A stretch of 31,385 nucleotides of DNA from JBAXGW01 sp037139195 (GTDB taxonomy: Bacteria > Bacteroidota > Bacteroidia > Bacteroidales > JAHJDW01). The stretch is from positions 1-31,385 of the forward strand of contig JBAXGW010000054.1 of the NCBI GenBank assembly GCA_037139195.1, written 5' to 3'. The notes under the pieces were generated by a model that worked only from the letters and a program-made list of their open reading frames with translations, did not search any database and had not been told where the DNA came from. Position numbers and translations under genes: made by a program. Shown in pieces: positions 7,039 to 13,413 of the stretch; position 1 is the first letter of the stretch; each line of letters begins with the position of its first letter.

Positions 7039-8517
7039 TTACTTGATATATATAGCGTTGAATTTACATTTTTCAATACAAGCACCACATTTGATACACA
7101 TTTCTTGATTGATAAAATGAATTTGTTTGCGTTCCCCAGAAATTGCATTAACAGGGCAGTTTCTAGCACAAGCAGTACAACCAACACAATTTTCAGGTTC
7201 AACTATATATTGCATTAAATCTTTGCAAACACCTGCACGGCACTTTTTATCGTTTACGTGTTCTAAATATTCATCATAGAAATTGTCAAGTGTCGAAAGA
7301 ACAGGGTTTGGAGATGTTTGACCTAATCCGCATAAAGAAGCATCTTTAATAACGGTGCTTAAATTTCTTAGTTGGTCGATATCATCCATTGTGCCGTTAC
7401 CTTTGCATATTTTTTCTAGTGTTTCTGAAAGGCGTTTGTTTCCTATTCTGCAAGGAGAACATTTTCCGCATGATTCTTCAACCGTAAAATCTAAATAAAA
7501 TTTTGCAACTGAAACCATACAGTCATCTTCGTCCATAACAATCATACCACCAGAGCCCATCATAGAACCAGCTGCAATTAAATTGTCGTAATCGATAGGG
7601 GTATCAAGGTGTTTTTCGGTCAAACAACCACCAGAAGGTCCGCCAGTTTGAACCGCTTTAAACTTCTTGCCATTGGTAATGCCACCGCCAATTTCGTAAA
7701 TAACTTCGCGAAGTGTTGTTCCCATCGGAACTTCAATTAAACCAACATTGTTGATTTTTCCAGCTAAAGCAAAAACTTTTGTTCCAGTTGATTTTGGAGT
7801 ACCAATTTTAGCAAACCATTCAGCACCTTTATTAAAAATAACAGGAACGCAAGCAAGAGTTTCAACGTTATTTACATTTGTTGGCTTTCCAAGATAGCCC
7901 GATTCAGCAGGAAATGGAGGTTTAACAGTAGGTTCGCCTCTGCAACCTTCCATAGAATGGATAAGAGCAGTTTCTTCGCCGCAAACAAAAGCCCCAGCAC
8001 CGTATTTTAATTCAATATCGAAGTTAAATTTTGAACCAAAAATAGCGTTTCCTAAAAATCCAAATTCACGAGCTTGCTTAATAGCTATTTTCAGGCGTTC
8101 GATTGCAAGAGGGTATTCGGCACGAATGTAAATTAAACCTTTGTCGGCACCAATGCAATAACCGCAAATAGCCATTGCTTCTAATACGCTATGTGGGTCG
8201 CCTTCTAAAATTGAACGATCCATAAAAGCACCTGGGTCACCTTCGTCGGCATTACAAACTACAAATTTTTGATCCGATTTGTTTTTATGAGCATATTCCC
8301 ATTTAATACCAGCAGGGAAACCACCGCCACCGCGACCTCTAAGGCCTGATTTTTTCATAACTTCAATAGCAGCCATCGGATTCATGTTTTTAAGTATGTT
8401 TCCAAGCGCTTGATATGCATCTTTTGCAATTGCATCTTCAATAATTTCGGGGTTGATATGACCGCAATTACGAAGTGCTATTCTTATTTGTGTTTTCTTT
8501 TCTGTTGTTTTCGTCAT
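7039..8517 (-). CDS. hydB: hydrogenase subunit HydB (NuoF-like FMN/NADH subunit)
   Basis: Protein of 492 residues that binds FMN and NAD(H). It is homologous to complex I NuoF. Residues 60-73 carry the Gly-rich GRGGGGFPAG nucleotide loop, followed by the CNADEGDPGAFMDR block (88-101). The NuoF-type [4Fe-4S] site is C350-x2-C353-x2-C356 ... C396. A C-terminal extension holds two bacterial ferredoxin clusters, C444/C447/C450/C454 and C474/C477/C480/C484. The N-terminal thioredoxin-like [2Fe-2S] domain found fused in many HydB proteins is absent; it is encoded separately by the gene just upstream, as in the Desulfovibrio Hnd enzyme. The start is supported by GGAGGAAG 8 bases before the ATG. It lies 17 bp after the HndB-like gene and 22 bp before hydA. 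Confidence 0.96.
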   Translation of the reverse strand: MTKTTEKKTQIRIALRNCGHINPEIIEDAIAKDAYQALGNILKNMNPMAAIEVMKKSGLRGRGGGGFPAGIKWEYAHKNKSDQKFVVCNADEGDPGAFMDRSILEGDPHSVLEAMAICGYCIGADKGLIYIRAEYPLAIERLKIAIKQAREFGFLGNAIFGSKFNFDIELKYGAGAFVCGEETALIHSMEGCRGEPTVKPPFPAESGYLGKPTNVNNVETLACVPVIFNKGAEWFAKIGTPKSTGTKVFALAGKINNVGLIEVPMGTTLREVIYEIGGGITNGKKFKAVQTGGPSGGCLTEKHLDTPIDYDNLIAAGSMMGSGGMIVMDEDDCMVSVAKFYLDFTVEESCGKCSPCRIGNKRLSETLEKICKGNGTMDDIDQLRNLSTVIKDASLCGLGQTSPNPVLSTLDNFYDEYLEHVNDKKCRAGVCKDLMQYIVEPENCVGCTACARNCPVNAISGERKQIHFINQEMCIKCGACIEKCKFNAIYIK

Positions 8518-8522
8518 TTAAA

Positions 8523-8530
8523 CTTCCTCC
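8523..8530 (-). promoter_or_regulatory. Shine-Dalgarno sequence of hydB
   Basis: GGAGGAAG on the minus strand lies just before the hydB ATG at 8517. Strong anti-16S complementarity is unusual beside the other genes of this window. Confidence 0.7.
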
Positions 8531-8534
8531 GATA

Positions 8535-8915
8535 TTATATATTATCTACAGTTTCGTAATTAATTGGAATAACGCCATCAACAAGTTCTTTGTTCATGAT
8601 GTATTTTGTGATTATTTCACCTGCTTTTTTCTCATCAACAAAGCCGAATGTAATTGGATTTGTGTTTGGTAATGTAACTTCTATAGTTGGTTCAGCATAA
8701 CAATATCCCATGCAGCCAGCTTGTGTAACCACAGCTTCTATTGAACGTTTTTCAAGTTCATCAGTCATGAAATCCATTATTGTTTTTGCTCCAGATGCGA
8801 TGCCACATGTTGCCATCGCAACTTTTATTTGAACTTTGCTATTATTCTTCAAAGAATCCTGATTTAGTTTGTTCTTTAAAGTTGTAAGTTCTTCTAATGA
8901 TTTTATTTTTGTCAT
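8535..8915 (-). CDS. HndB-like thioredoxin-fold [2Fe-2S] hydrogenase subunit
   Basis: Protein of 126 residues and the first gene of the hydrogenase operon. After about 27 helical residues it has the pattern A-T-C37-G-I-A-S-G-A and then Q-A-G-C68-M-G-Y-C72, matching the TCGIA(A/S)GA and GC-x2-GC blocks of HndB from Desulfovibrio NADP-reducing hydrogenase and of the N-terminal domain of fused HydB proteins. Only three cysteines are present, at 37, 68 and 72, and none occurs elsewhere in the protein. A classical four-Cys [2Fe-2S] site of the NuoE kind is therefore not complete here. It probably docks on HydB in electron transfer. AAGGAGG precedes the ATG by 4 bases. Upstream lie a -7 box and three copies of a Rex-like palindrome. 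Confidence 0.88.
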   Translation of the reverse strand: MTKIKSLEELTTLKNKLNQDSLKNNSKVQIKVAMATCGIASGAKTIMDFMTDELEKRSIEAVVTQAGCMGYCYAEPTIEVTLPNTNPITFGFVDEKKAGEIITKYIMNKELVDGVIPINYETVDNI

Positions 8916-8919
8916 GATT

Positions 8920-8926
8920 CCTCCTT
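8920..8926 (-). promoter_or_regulatory. Shine-Dalgarno sequence of the HndB-like gene
   Basis: AAGGAGG on the minus strand lies 4 bases before the ATG at 8915, fixing the start. It is a near-perfect anti-16S match in a genome region where most genes have none. Confidence 0.75.
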
Positions 8927-9045
8927 ATATATATAAGTTTTTCTATTTTAGTTGTAAAAATATTCTTTTTTTTTTGTTATTAATGCAAATTGAATGATAA
9001 AATTAGAAATTAATATTTTTCATTATATTTTGTCAATTAATTTAA

Positions 9046-9081
9046 TTGTTAAAAAAATAACAGTGTTAAAAAAATAACAGT
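9046..9081 (-). promoter_or_regulatory. tandem Rex-like operators of the hydrogenase operon
   Basis: Two direct 17-bp copies each hold the palindrome TGTTA-AAAAAA-TAACA (9047-9062 and 9064-9079). Against the Rex consensus TTGTTAANNNNTTAACAA they miss 2 and 3 of the 14 defined positions. The copy at 9064-9079 would overlap the transcription start implied by the -7 box at 9083-9090, a position that fits repression. Confidence 0.6.
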
Positions 9082-9082
9082 G

Positions 9083-9090
9083 CAAAAATA
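9083..9090 (-). promoter_or_regulatory. -7 element of the hydrogenase operon (TATTTTTG)
   Basis: On the minus strand, TATTTTTG fits TAnnTTTG exactly, with a weak TTG about 21 bp upstream. The implied start near 9076 gives a leader of about 160 bases before the HndB-like gene. Confidence 0.5.
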
Positions 9091-9120
9091 TATTTTGTTT
9101 TTATTGTGTGCAAGTTTTTA

Positions 9121-9138
9121 ATGTTAAATTATTAACAA
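9121..9138 (-). promoter_or_regulatory. upstream Rex-like operator of the hydrogenase operon
   Basis: ATGTTAAATTATTAACAA matches TTGTTAANNNNTTAACAA at all but the first base. Its centre is 46.5 bp upstream of the last base of the -7 box, almost the same as the operator before the Rh channel gene (45.5 bp). Its centre is 58 and 75 bp from the tandem copies. The rest of the 8916-9318 gap is AT-rich, with no gene seen. Confidence 0.65.
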
Positions 9139-9263
9139 AAACATGTTGAAAGCTTTATTTGTATGGCTTCTAAATAAATATTGTAGATTGTTTAGATTTA
9201 ATTTATTGTGTTTGCATGTTTGCAATATTGCTATTTGTCGATATATTTTAAAAAATTAAGCAT

Positions 9264-9302
9264 AAAAAAAACCTGTTTGAAAACTCAAACAGGCTTTTTA
9301 TT
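9264..9302 (-). terminator. bidirectional terminator after ornithine aminotransferase
   Basis: CCTGTTTGA (9272-9280) pairs with TCAAACAGG (9285-9293) across AAAC. Eight As on the left and a T-run on the right make it usable on both strands. On the minus strand it closes the aminotransferase gene ending at 9319. Confidence 0.88.
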
Positions 9303-9318
9303 ATTTATAGAATATCAA

Positions 9319-10563
9319 TTATTCGAAAGAAAGAATAGCTTCTTTGATAATATCAATTGCATCATATAATTGTCCTTCAGTTATTACCAATGGAGGTGCA
9401 AAACGAATAATATCACCATGAGTTGGTTTAGCTAATAAACCTAAATCACGCATTTTCAAACATACGTCCCAAGCTTCTTTTCCATTTCTTGGTTTGATGA
9501 TAACTGCATTTAATAAACCTTTACCGCGAACTAAAGAAATCATATCAGAGTTAATTTTGCGAATTTCTGATCTGAAAATTTCTCCTAAGTATTCAGCTCT
9601 TTCTGATAATTTTTCGTCTCTTACTACTTCTAATGCAGCAATAGCAACTTTACAAGCTAATGGGTTTCCACCAAATGTAGATCCATGTTCGCCTGGTTTG
9701 ATGCAAAGCATTACATCGTCATTAGCAAATACTGCAGATACTGGCATTACGCCTCCAGAAATTGCTTTTCCTAAGATCAAAATGTCAGGTTTAACATTTT
9801 CATGGTCAACAGCTAATAATTGTCCAGTTCTAGCAATACCAGTTTGTACTTCGTCTGCTATGAAAAGTACGTTTTTAGATGCACAAATTTCTTTACATTT
9901 TGTTAAATAACCAGCATCTGGCACATAAACTCCAGCTTCACCTTGAATAGGCTCAACTAAGAATGCACATACAGTTGGGTCGTTTAATGCATTTTCTAAT
10001 GCAGCTGAATCATTATAAGGTATTTTGATGAATCCAGGAGTGAATGGACCAAATCCTGCAAAAGAATCAGGGTCAGTACTCATAGAAACTATAGTAATAG
10101 TTCTTCCGTGGAAGTTATTTTCGCAAACTACTATTTTTGCTTGGTCTTCGCTTATACCTTTTTTCTCATAAGCCCATCTGCGAGCAAGTTTTAAAGCGGT
10201 TTCAACTGCTTCAGCACCTGTGTTCATAGGAAGAACTTTATCAAACCCAAAATATTCAGTAACATATTCTTCAAATATTCCTAAACAATTGTTATGGAAT
10301 GCTCTTGAAGTTAAAGTTAAAGTTCTAGCTTGGTCAACCATTGCACTTATAATTCTTGGGTGGCAATGTCCTTGGTTTACAGCAGAATATGCTGAAAGGA
10401 AATCGAAGTATTTTTTGCCATCAACATCCCAAAGATATACACCTTCGCCGCGTGATAACACAACAGGTAGTGGATGATAATTATGAGCTCCGTGTTTATC
10501 TTCTAAATTGATAAGCAATTGTGCTCTTTCAGAAATCATTGGATCATTAATTTCGTGTGCCAT
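9319..10563 (-). CDS. rocD: ornithine aminotransferase
   Basis: Protein of 414 residues, a class III PLP-dependent aminotransferase. It moves the delta-amino group of ornithine to 2-oxoglutarate, giving glutamate-5-semialdehyde and glutamate and so linking arginine/ornithine with proline and glutamate. The family blocks are all present: T-G-A-E-A-V-E-T-A-L-K (115-125), N-N-F-H-G-R-T (149-155), A-D-E-V-Q-T-G (236-242) and L-I-L-G-K266-A-I-S-G-G, where K266 is the PLP lysine. Length and the N-terminal NYHPLPVVLSRGEG block are typical of ornithine aminotransferase rather than acetylornithine aminotransferase. The gene is monocistronic, with a TATCTTTG -7 box 27 bp upstream and a terminator downstream. 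It sits between the hydrogenase operon and the WbqC-like gene without an obvious functional link. Confidence 0.95.
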   Translation of the reverse strand: MAHEINDPMISERAQLLINLEDKHGAHNYHPLPVVLSRGEGVYLWDVDGKKYFDFLSAYSAVNQGHCHPRIISAMVDQARTLTLTSRAFHNNCLGIFEEYVTEYFGFDKVLPMNTGAEAVETALKLARRWAYEKKGISEDQAKIVVCENNFHGRTITIVSMSTDPDSFAGFGPFTPGFIKIPYNDSAALENALNDPTVCAFLVEPIQGEAGVYVPDAGYLTKCKEICASKNVLFIADEVQTGIARTGQLLAVDHENVKPDILILGKAISGGVMPVSAVFANDDVMLCIKPGEHGSTFGGNPLACKVAIAALEVVRDEKLSERAEYLGEIFRSEIRKINSDMISLVRGKGLLNAVIIKPRNGKEAWDVCLKMRDLGLLAKPTHGDIIRFAPPLVITEGQLYDAIDIIKEAILSFE

Positions 10564-10589
10564 AATAATTTTTTGTTTAAAATTTTTGG

Positions 10590-10597
10590 CAAAGATA
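10590..10597 (-). promoter_or_regulatory. -7 element of ornithine aminotransferase (TATCTTTG)
   Basis: On the minus strand, TATCTTTG fits TAnnTTTG and is followed by a leader of about 20 bases without a Shine-Dalgarno sequence. Confidence 0.55.
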
Positions 10598-10671
10598 AGT
10601 ACTTAAACGAATTATAAAAGTTTTTGCTAATAAATTTTGGTATAATGTTGAAAATTCGACCAAAAAACGTA

Positions 10672-11280
10672 TTAAATCAATGAAATTGTATTTGGACCTT
10701 CGTTGAATAATAAATCAATACAACTTAAGTTGTCAATATAGCCATGTTTTGCTTGAAACACTTGAACGTATTGCTTGTCAGAGTAGTTATTTAATAAGGA
10801 GCTTTTATATTGTTTTTGAGTTAAATCTTGAAAAACTATGTTAGTATTAAGGTTTTCAAAATTTTGAGAATAATTTATCATGCTTTTAATCTTTATTTTT
10901 TTTAAAAGCCAGTTTAATAGATTTAAATTAAAATCTATTAAAAATTTTTCTTGCTTATATAATAATGTAAAAAGTTCATCTTTATAGTAAAGAAAAAAAG
11001 GAGAGGAGTTGTAAGCAGATTCAATAGCTCGCCAATGAATATCTTGCCAACGAGTGGTGTAATCTATTGTAATGTCCTTTGTTAATTGATGGTTTTTGCG
11101 TGATGATAAAGGTATGCTTAGAGTTTGAATGCCATTTGACGTATAGATAAAAGCTCGGTTTCGGCTGCTTTGTTTTTGAAAACTTTCGTATATTTCTATT
11201 GTAATTTCTGAATTGGATTTAACATGCGAAAAGTAAGCTCTGCAAGGAAGATATGATGTAGGTAAAACTAAATTGCTCAT
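10672..11280 (-). CDS. WbqC-like family protein
   Basis: Protein of 202 residues that I recognise as a WbqC-like protein from the N-terminal pattern L-P-T-S-Y-L-P-C-R-A-Y-F. Further blocks are N-R-A-F-I-Y-T-S-N-G near 40, L-S-I-P-L near 53, T-T-R-W-Q-D-I-H-W-R near 75 and the aromatic S-S-P-F-F-L-Y-Y-K-D near 92. Some WbqC relatives lie in O-antigen gene clusters, and a catalytic role in sugar-nucleotide modification has been proposed for the family; the reaction of this protein is not known. No glycan genes adjoin it here. It is divergent from the Rh channel gene across a 402-bp gap that holds a repeat and the channel's own promoter. Confidence 0.85.
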   Translation of the reverse strand: MSNLVLPTSYLPCRAYFSHVKSNSEITIEIYESFQKQSSRNRAFIYTSNGIQTLSIPLSSRKNHQLTKDITIDYTTRWQDIHWRAIESAYNSSPFFLYYKDELFTLLYKQEKFLIDFNLNLLNWLLKKIKIKSMINYSQNFENLNTNIVFQDLTQKQYKSSLLNNYSDKQYVQVFQAKHGYIDNLSCIDLLFNEGPNTISLI

Positions 11281-11365
11281 TTTTCTTTTACTTTTTAATA
11301 TTGCCTTAATTCCGCAAGTTTTTTTTGTTTTATTCCCATGATAGACTTCGACTTACTTCGACATA

Positions 11366-11437
11366 CTTCTACGCCGCTCAGTAACCACTGCTCAGTAACC
11401 ACCGCTCAGTATGCGGTTTCTCTGAGTGTAGTAGAAG
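11366..11437. repeat. dispersed hairpin repeat (CCGCTCAGTAACC family), copy 1
   Basis: CTTCTACGCCGCTCAG (11366-11381) pairs imperfectly with CTGAGTGTAGTAGAAG (11422-11437). The loop contains GCTCAGTAACCAC in tandem. It shares the CCGCTCAGTAACCACCGCTC segment with the copy at 24516-24574. It lies between the divergent WbqC-like and Rh channel genes. Apart from this, the operator and the promoter, I see nothing in 11281-11682. Confidence 0.75.
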
Positions 11438-11583
11438 ATTATTAACCAATTTAAAATTCCTTGCAAATTTTGGTGTTACAAAATTAAGCAAAATATGGAT
11501 TGAAATACTTTCTGTTTTAATATTGATATTTTAGTTTTTTTTATTTCTGAAATTAGATTGTCTTTTAGATTGTTATAAATCTT

Positions 11584-11601
11584 CTGTTAATTAATTAACA
11601 A
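11584..11601 (+). promoter_or_regulatory. Rex-like operator upstream of the Rh channel gene
   Basis: CTGTTAATTAATTAACAA matches TTGTTAANNNNTTAACAA at all but the first base; the inner 16 bases are a perfect palindrome. Its centre is 45.5 bp upstream of the last base of the TACTTTTG -7 box. Confidence 0.65.
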
Positions 11602-11630
11602 TAAACCCAATTTATTTTGAAATATTATTT

Positions 11631-11638
11631 TACTTTTG
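11631..11638 (+). promoter_or_regulatory. -7 element of the Rh channel gene (TACTTTTG)
   Basis: TACTTTTG fits TAnnTTTG exactly and lies 44 bp before the ATG at 11683. No well-spaced TTTG -33 element is present, so an activator may assist. Confidence 0.55.
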
Positions 11639-11682
11639 CCCCTAATTAACAAACAACAATCAATAATCAAAAATCAATCAAA

Positions 11683-12858
11683 ATGAATTTAAAACAATTA
11701 TTAAAATTTGTTCCAATAGGATTATTCCTTTTGGGCATGAGTTCAGTTGCAAGTGCCTCTGAGACGGTTGCTTCTAGTTTGCCATCTTCAATTATCGACG
11801 AGCAACAATACAATAAAGTAATACACATTATGGCTATGCTACTTATCGGCTTTGGTTTCTTAATGGTATTTGTTCGTAAATATGGCCGTTCAGCTCTTAC
11901 TGCTACTTTTTTATTAGTAAGTGTTGCTATACCTATTTATTTCTTTATTCATAGTTTAGGAATTATGAACGAATCTACTTCTGAAATTCAATCGATGATT
12001 CTCTCCGAGTTTGCTGCAGCTAGTTTGCTTATAACCGCCGGTGCTGTTCTGGGTAGATTGAAGATGCCTCAATATATTTTATTGGGAATTCTTTTTGTTC
12101 CTTTTTACATGCTTAACGAATGGATTCTGCTTGATAATGGCTTAGGCTTAATTGCTAAAGGTGCTGTTATCGATACTGGTGGTTCAATTGGTATTCATGC
12201 TTTTGGAGCTATTTTCGGTTTAGGAGTTGCGCTAACCATGACTACAAAACAAGAGTTTGAAAAAGTTATTGAAGCAGATGCTACGAGCGACCGTTATTCA
12301 ATTCTTGGAAGTATGGTTTTATGGGTATTTTGGCCAAGTTTCTGCGCGGCATTAGTTACTCCAGAGCAAATGCCTCATACCATTGTAAATGTAATTTTTG
12401 CTCTTTGTGGTTCTACTTTGGCTACTTATATTGTTTCGGTTGGCTTGCGTAAAAAAATTAATATTGCTGATATTGCAAATGCAACCCTTGCTGGCGGTGT
12501 TGCTATTGGATCGGCTTGTGCAGTTGCCTCTCATACTGAATCGATGATAATTGGTATTTTAGCAGGTGCAATTTCTACATTTGGCTTTGCTGTTATTCAA
12601 TCTCGTCAACAAAATTGGATGAAATTAATTGATACTTGCGGAGTTACAAATCTTCATGGTATTCCTGGTTTGTTGGGTGGTATCGCTGTATTGCCAATAT
12701 TAGCAGTTAGCGATATGAAAGGGCACATGATGGGTATTTTAATTACGATAATTTTAGCAATTGTTTCTGGTTATATTACAGGAAAAATATTGCCAATTAT
12801 GGGTCGTAAGAAGGAGGCTTATGAGGATGCTGAAGAATTTATGGACGTTGAAGATTAA
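11683..12858 (+). CDS. Rh-type ammonium/gas channel (Amt/MEP/Rh superfamily)
   Basis: Integral membrane protein of 391 residues with a cleavable-looking N-terminal segment (to about residue 26, A-S-A) and about eleven further hydrophobic spans. The twin pore histidines are H172 in D-T-G-G-S-I-G-I-H-A-F-G-A and H325 in D-T-C-G-V-T-N-L-H-G-I-P-G. These blocks follow the Rh/Rh50 pattern (DxGGSxxIHxFGA, DxxGVxNLHGxPG) more than the bacterial AmtB pattern. Rh proteins conduct NH3/NH4+ and have been proposed to conduct CO2. No glnK follows, which also differs from amtB loci. The C-terminus is short and acidic (E-A-Y-E-D-A-E-E-F). It is monocistronic, with a Rex-like operator and -7 box upstream. 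A large inverted repeat begins at its stop codon. The substrate is inferred. Confidence 0.88.
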   Translation: MNLKQLLKFVPIGLFLLGMSSVASASETVASSLPSSIIDEQQYNKVIHIMAMLLIGFGFLMVFVRKYGRSALTATFLLVSVAIPIYFFIHSLGIMNESTSEIQSMILSEFAAASLLITAGAVLGRLKMPQYILLGILFVPFYMLNEWILLDNGLGLIAKGAVIDTGGSIGIHAFGAIFGLGVALTMTTKQEFEKVIEADATSDRYSILGSMVLWVFWPSFCAALVTPEQMPHTIVNVIFALCGSTLATYIVSVGLRKKINIADIANATLAGGVAIGSACAVASHTESMIIGILAGAISTFGFAVIQSRQQNWMKLIDTCGVTNLHGIPGLLGGIAVLPILAVSDMKGHMMGILITIILAIVSGYITGKILPIMGRKKEAYEDAEEFMDVED

Positions 12859-12964
12859 ATATTAAGCTCAACTTCGTCGTTGTTTTAGTCTTTTAAATCA
12901 TCATTTACTATTGTAAACTTCTGATTTAAAAGCCCGCAAACGCCTCGAATTTGAACTTAATATT
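12858..12964. repeat. nested 107-bp inverted repeat after the Rh channel gene
   Basis: The outer arms AATATTAAGCTCAACTTCG (from 12858) and CGAATTTGAACTTAATATT (to 12964) match with two internal mismatches. An inner perfect 11-bp pair, CTTTTAAATCA (12890-12900) and TGATTTAAAAG (12922-12932), lies within. The outer arm overlaps the last base of the stop codon. There is no T-tract, and a separate true terminator follows at 12995. Confidence 0.7.
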
Positions 12965-12994
12965 ACAATCAAAAAATAGTGAGATTTTATGAGT

Positions 12995-13029
12995 AAGACT
13001 CTTTGTAAATTAAATTTGCAAGGAGTCTT
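12995..13029. terminator. bidirectional terminator between Rh channel and tautomerase genes
   Basis: AAGACTCTTTGTAAAT (12995-13010) pairs with ATTTGCAAGGAGTCTT (13014-13029) at 14 of 16 positions, followed by TTTATTTT. It directly abuts the tautomerase stop codon on the minus strand. Confidence 0.75.
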
Positions 13030-13233
13030 TTATTTTGGAAGAACGTTTTTCAACTTTTCCGAAATTAGAATGCCACCTTGTCCCATGTTTTCGTAAGGAT
13101 TTTCCTTTATGAAAATAACAAAAGCTTCTTCAGGAATGCCTGTTATTTCATTTGCAAGCTTAGTGAATTCTTTAACTATTCGTTCTTTTTTTTCTAGCGA
13201 CAGAACTGGTCCGTCTAATGTGATTACTGGCAT
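13030..13233 (-). CDS. 4-oxalocrotonate tautomerase family protein
   Basis: Protein of 67 residues and typical length for the small tautomerase family (4-OT/DmpI/XylH-like). The first residue after Met is the catalytic-type proline, Pro2 in the encoded protein and Pro1 after Met removal, in M-P-V-I-T-L-D-G-P. The family pattern continues with a K-K-E-R-I-V-K-E-F-T helix (15-24), the I-P-E-E-A-F-V-I-F-I strand and a Gly-rich M-G-Q-G-G turn (50-54). Such enzymes act as homohexamers that shift double bonds in 2-hydroxymuconate-like acids, but the physiological substrate is often unknown, and no aromatic degradation genes are nearby. It is a single gene facing the Rh channel gene, sharing its terminator region. 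A perfect TATTTGT/ACAAATA repeat lies about 30 bp upstream (13262-13278). Confidence 0.9.
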   Translation of the reverse strand: MPVITLDGPVLSLEKKERIVKEFTKLANEITGIPEEAFVIFIKENPYENMGQGGILISEKLKNVLPK

Positions 13234-13326
13234 AATTTGAGTTTTTTTTAGTTTCTAAATTTATTTGTTTCACAAATAGAGCAATATTATAATTGAAATT
13301 CTACTCTTTATAAATAATTTGTTTTT

Positions 13327-13344
13327 CCGTTAATAAATTAACAG
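13327..13344 (+). promoter_or_regulatory. Rex-like operator upstream of formate-THF ligase
   Basis: CCGTTAATAAATTAACAG keeps the core GTTAANNNNTTAAC and misses the Rex consensus at 3 outer bases. As TGTTA-N6-TAACA it has one mismatch. Its centre is 48.5 bp upstream of the last base of the proposed -7 box. Confidence 0.5.
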
Positions 13345-13376
13345 ATAATTATCTTGTTAAACAAAAAGTATTTGAA

Positions 13377-13384
13377 TATATTTA
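13377..13384 (+). promoter_or_regulatory. probable -7 element of formate-THF ligase (TATATTTA)
   Basis: TATATTTA matches TAnnTTTG except for the last base and lies 30 bp before the ATG at 13414. Confidence 0.4.
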
Positions 13385-13413
13385 CGCTATTAATAATTAG
13401 AAATATATTTTTT

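Noticed and set aside
11683..12858. Classical AmtB with GlnK control
   Set aside because: The pore motifs follow the Rh pattern and no glnK gene is adjacent.
13354..13413. N-terminal extension of formate-THF ligase from TTG
   Set aside because: The extension is hydrophobic and unlike the family; the ATG at 13414 gives the standard length and lies just after the promoter.
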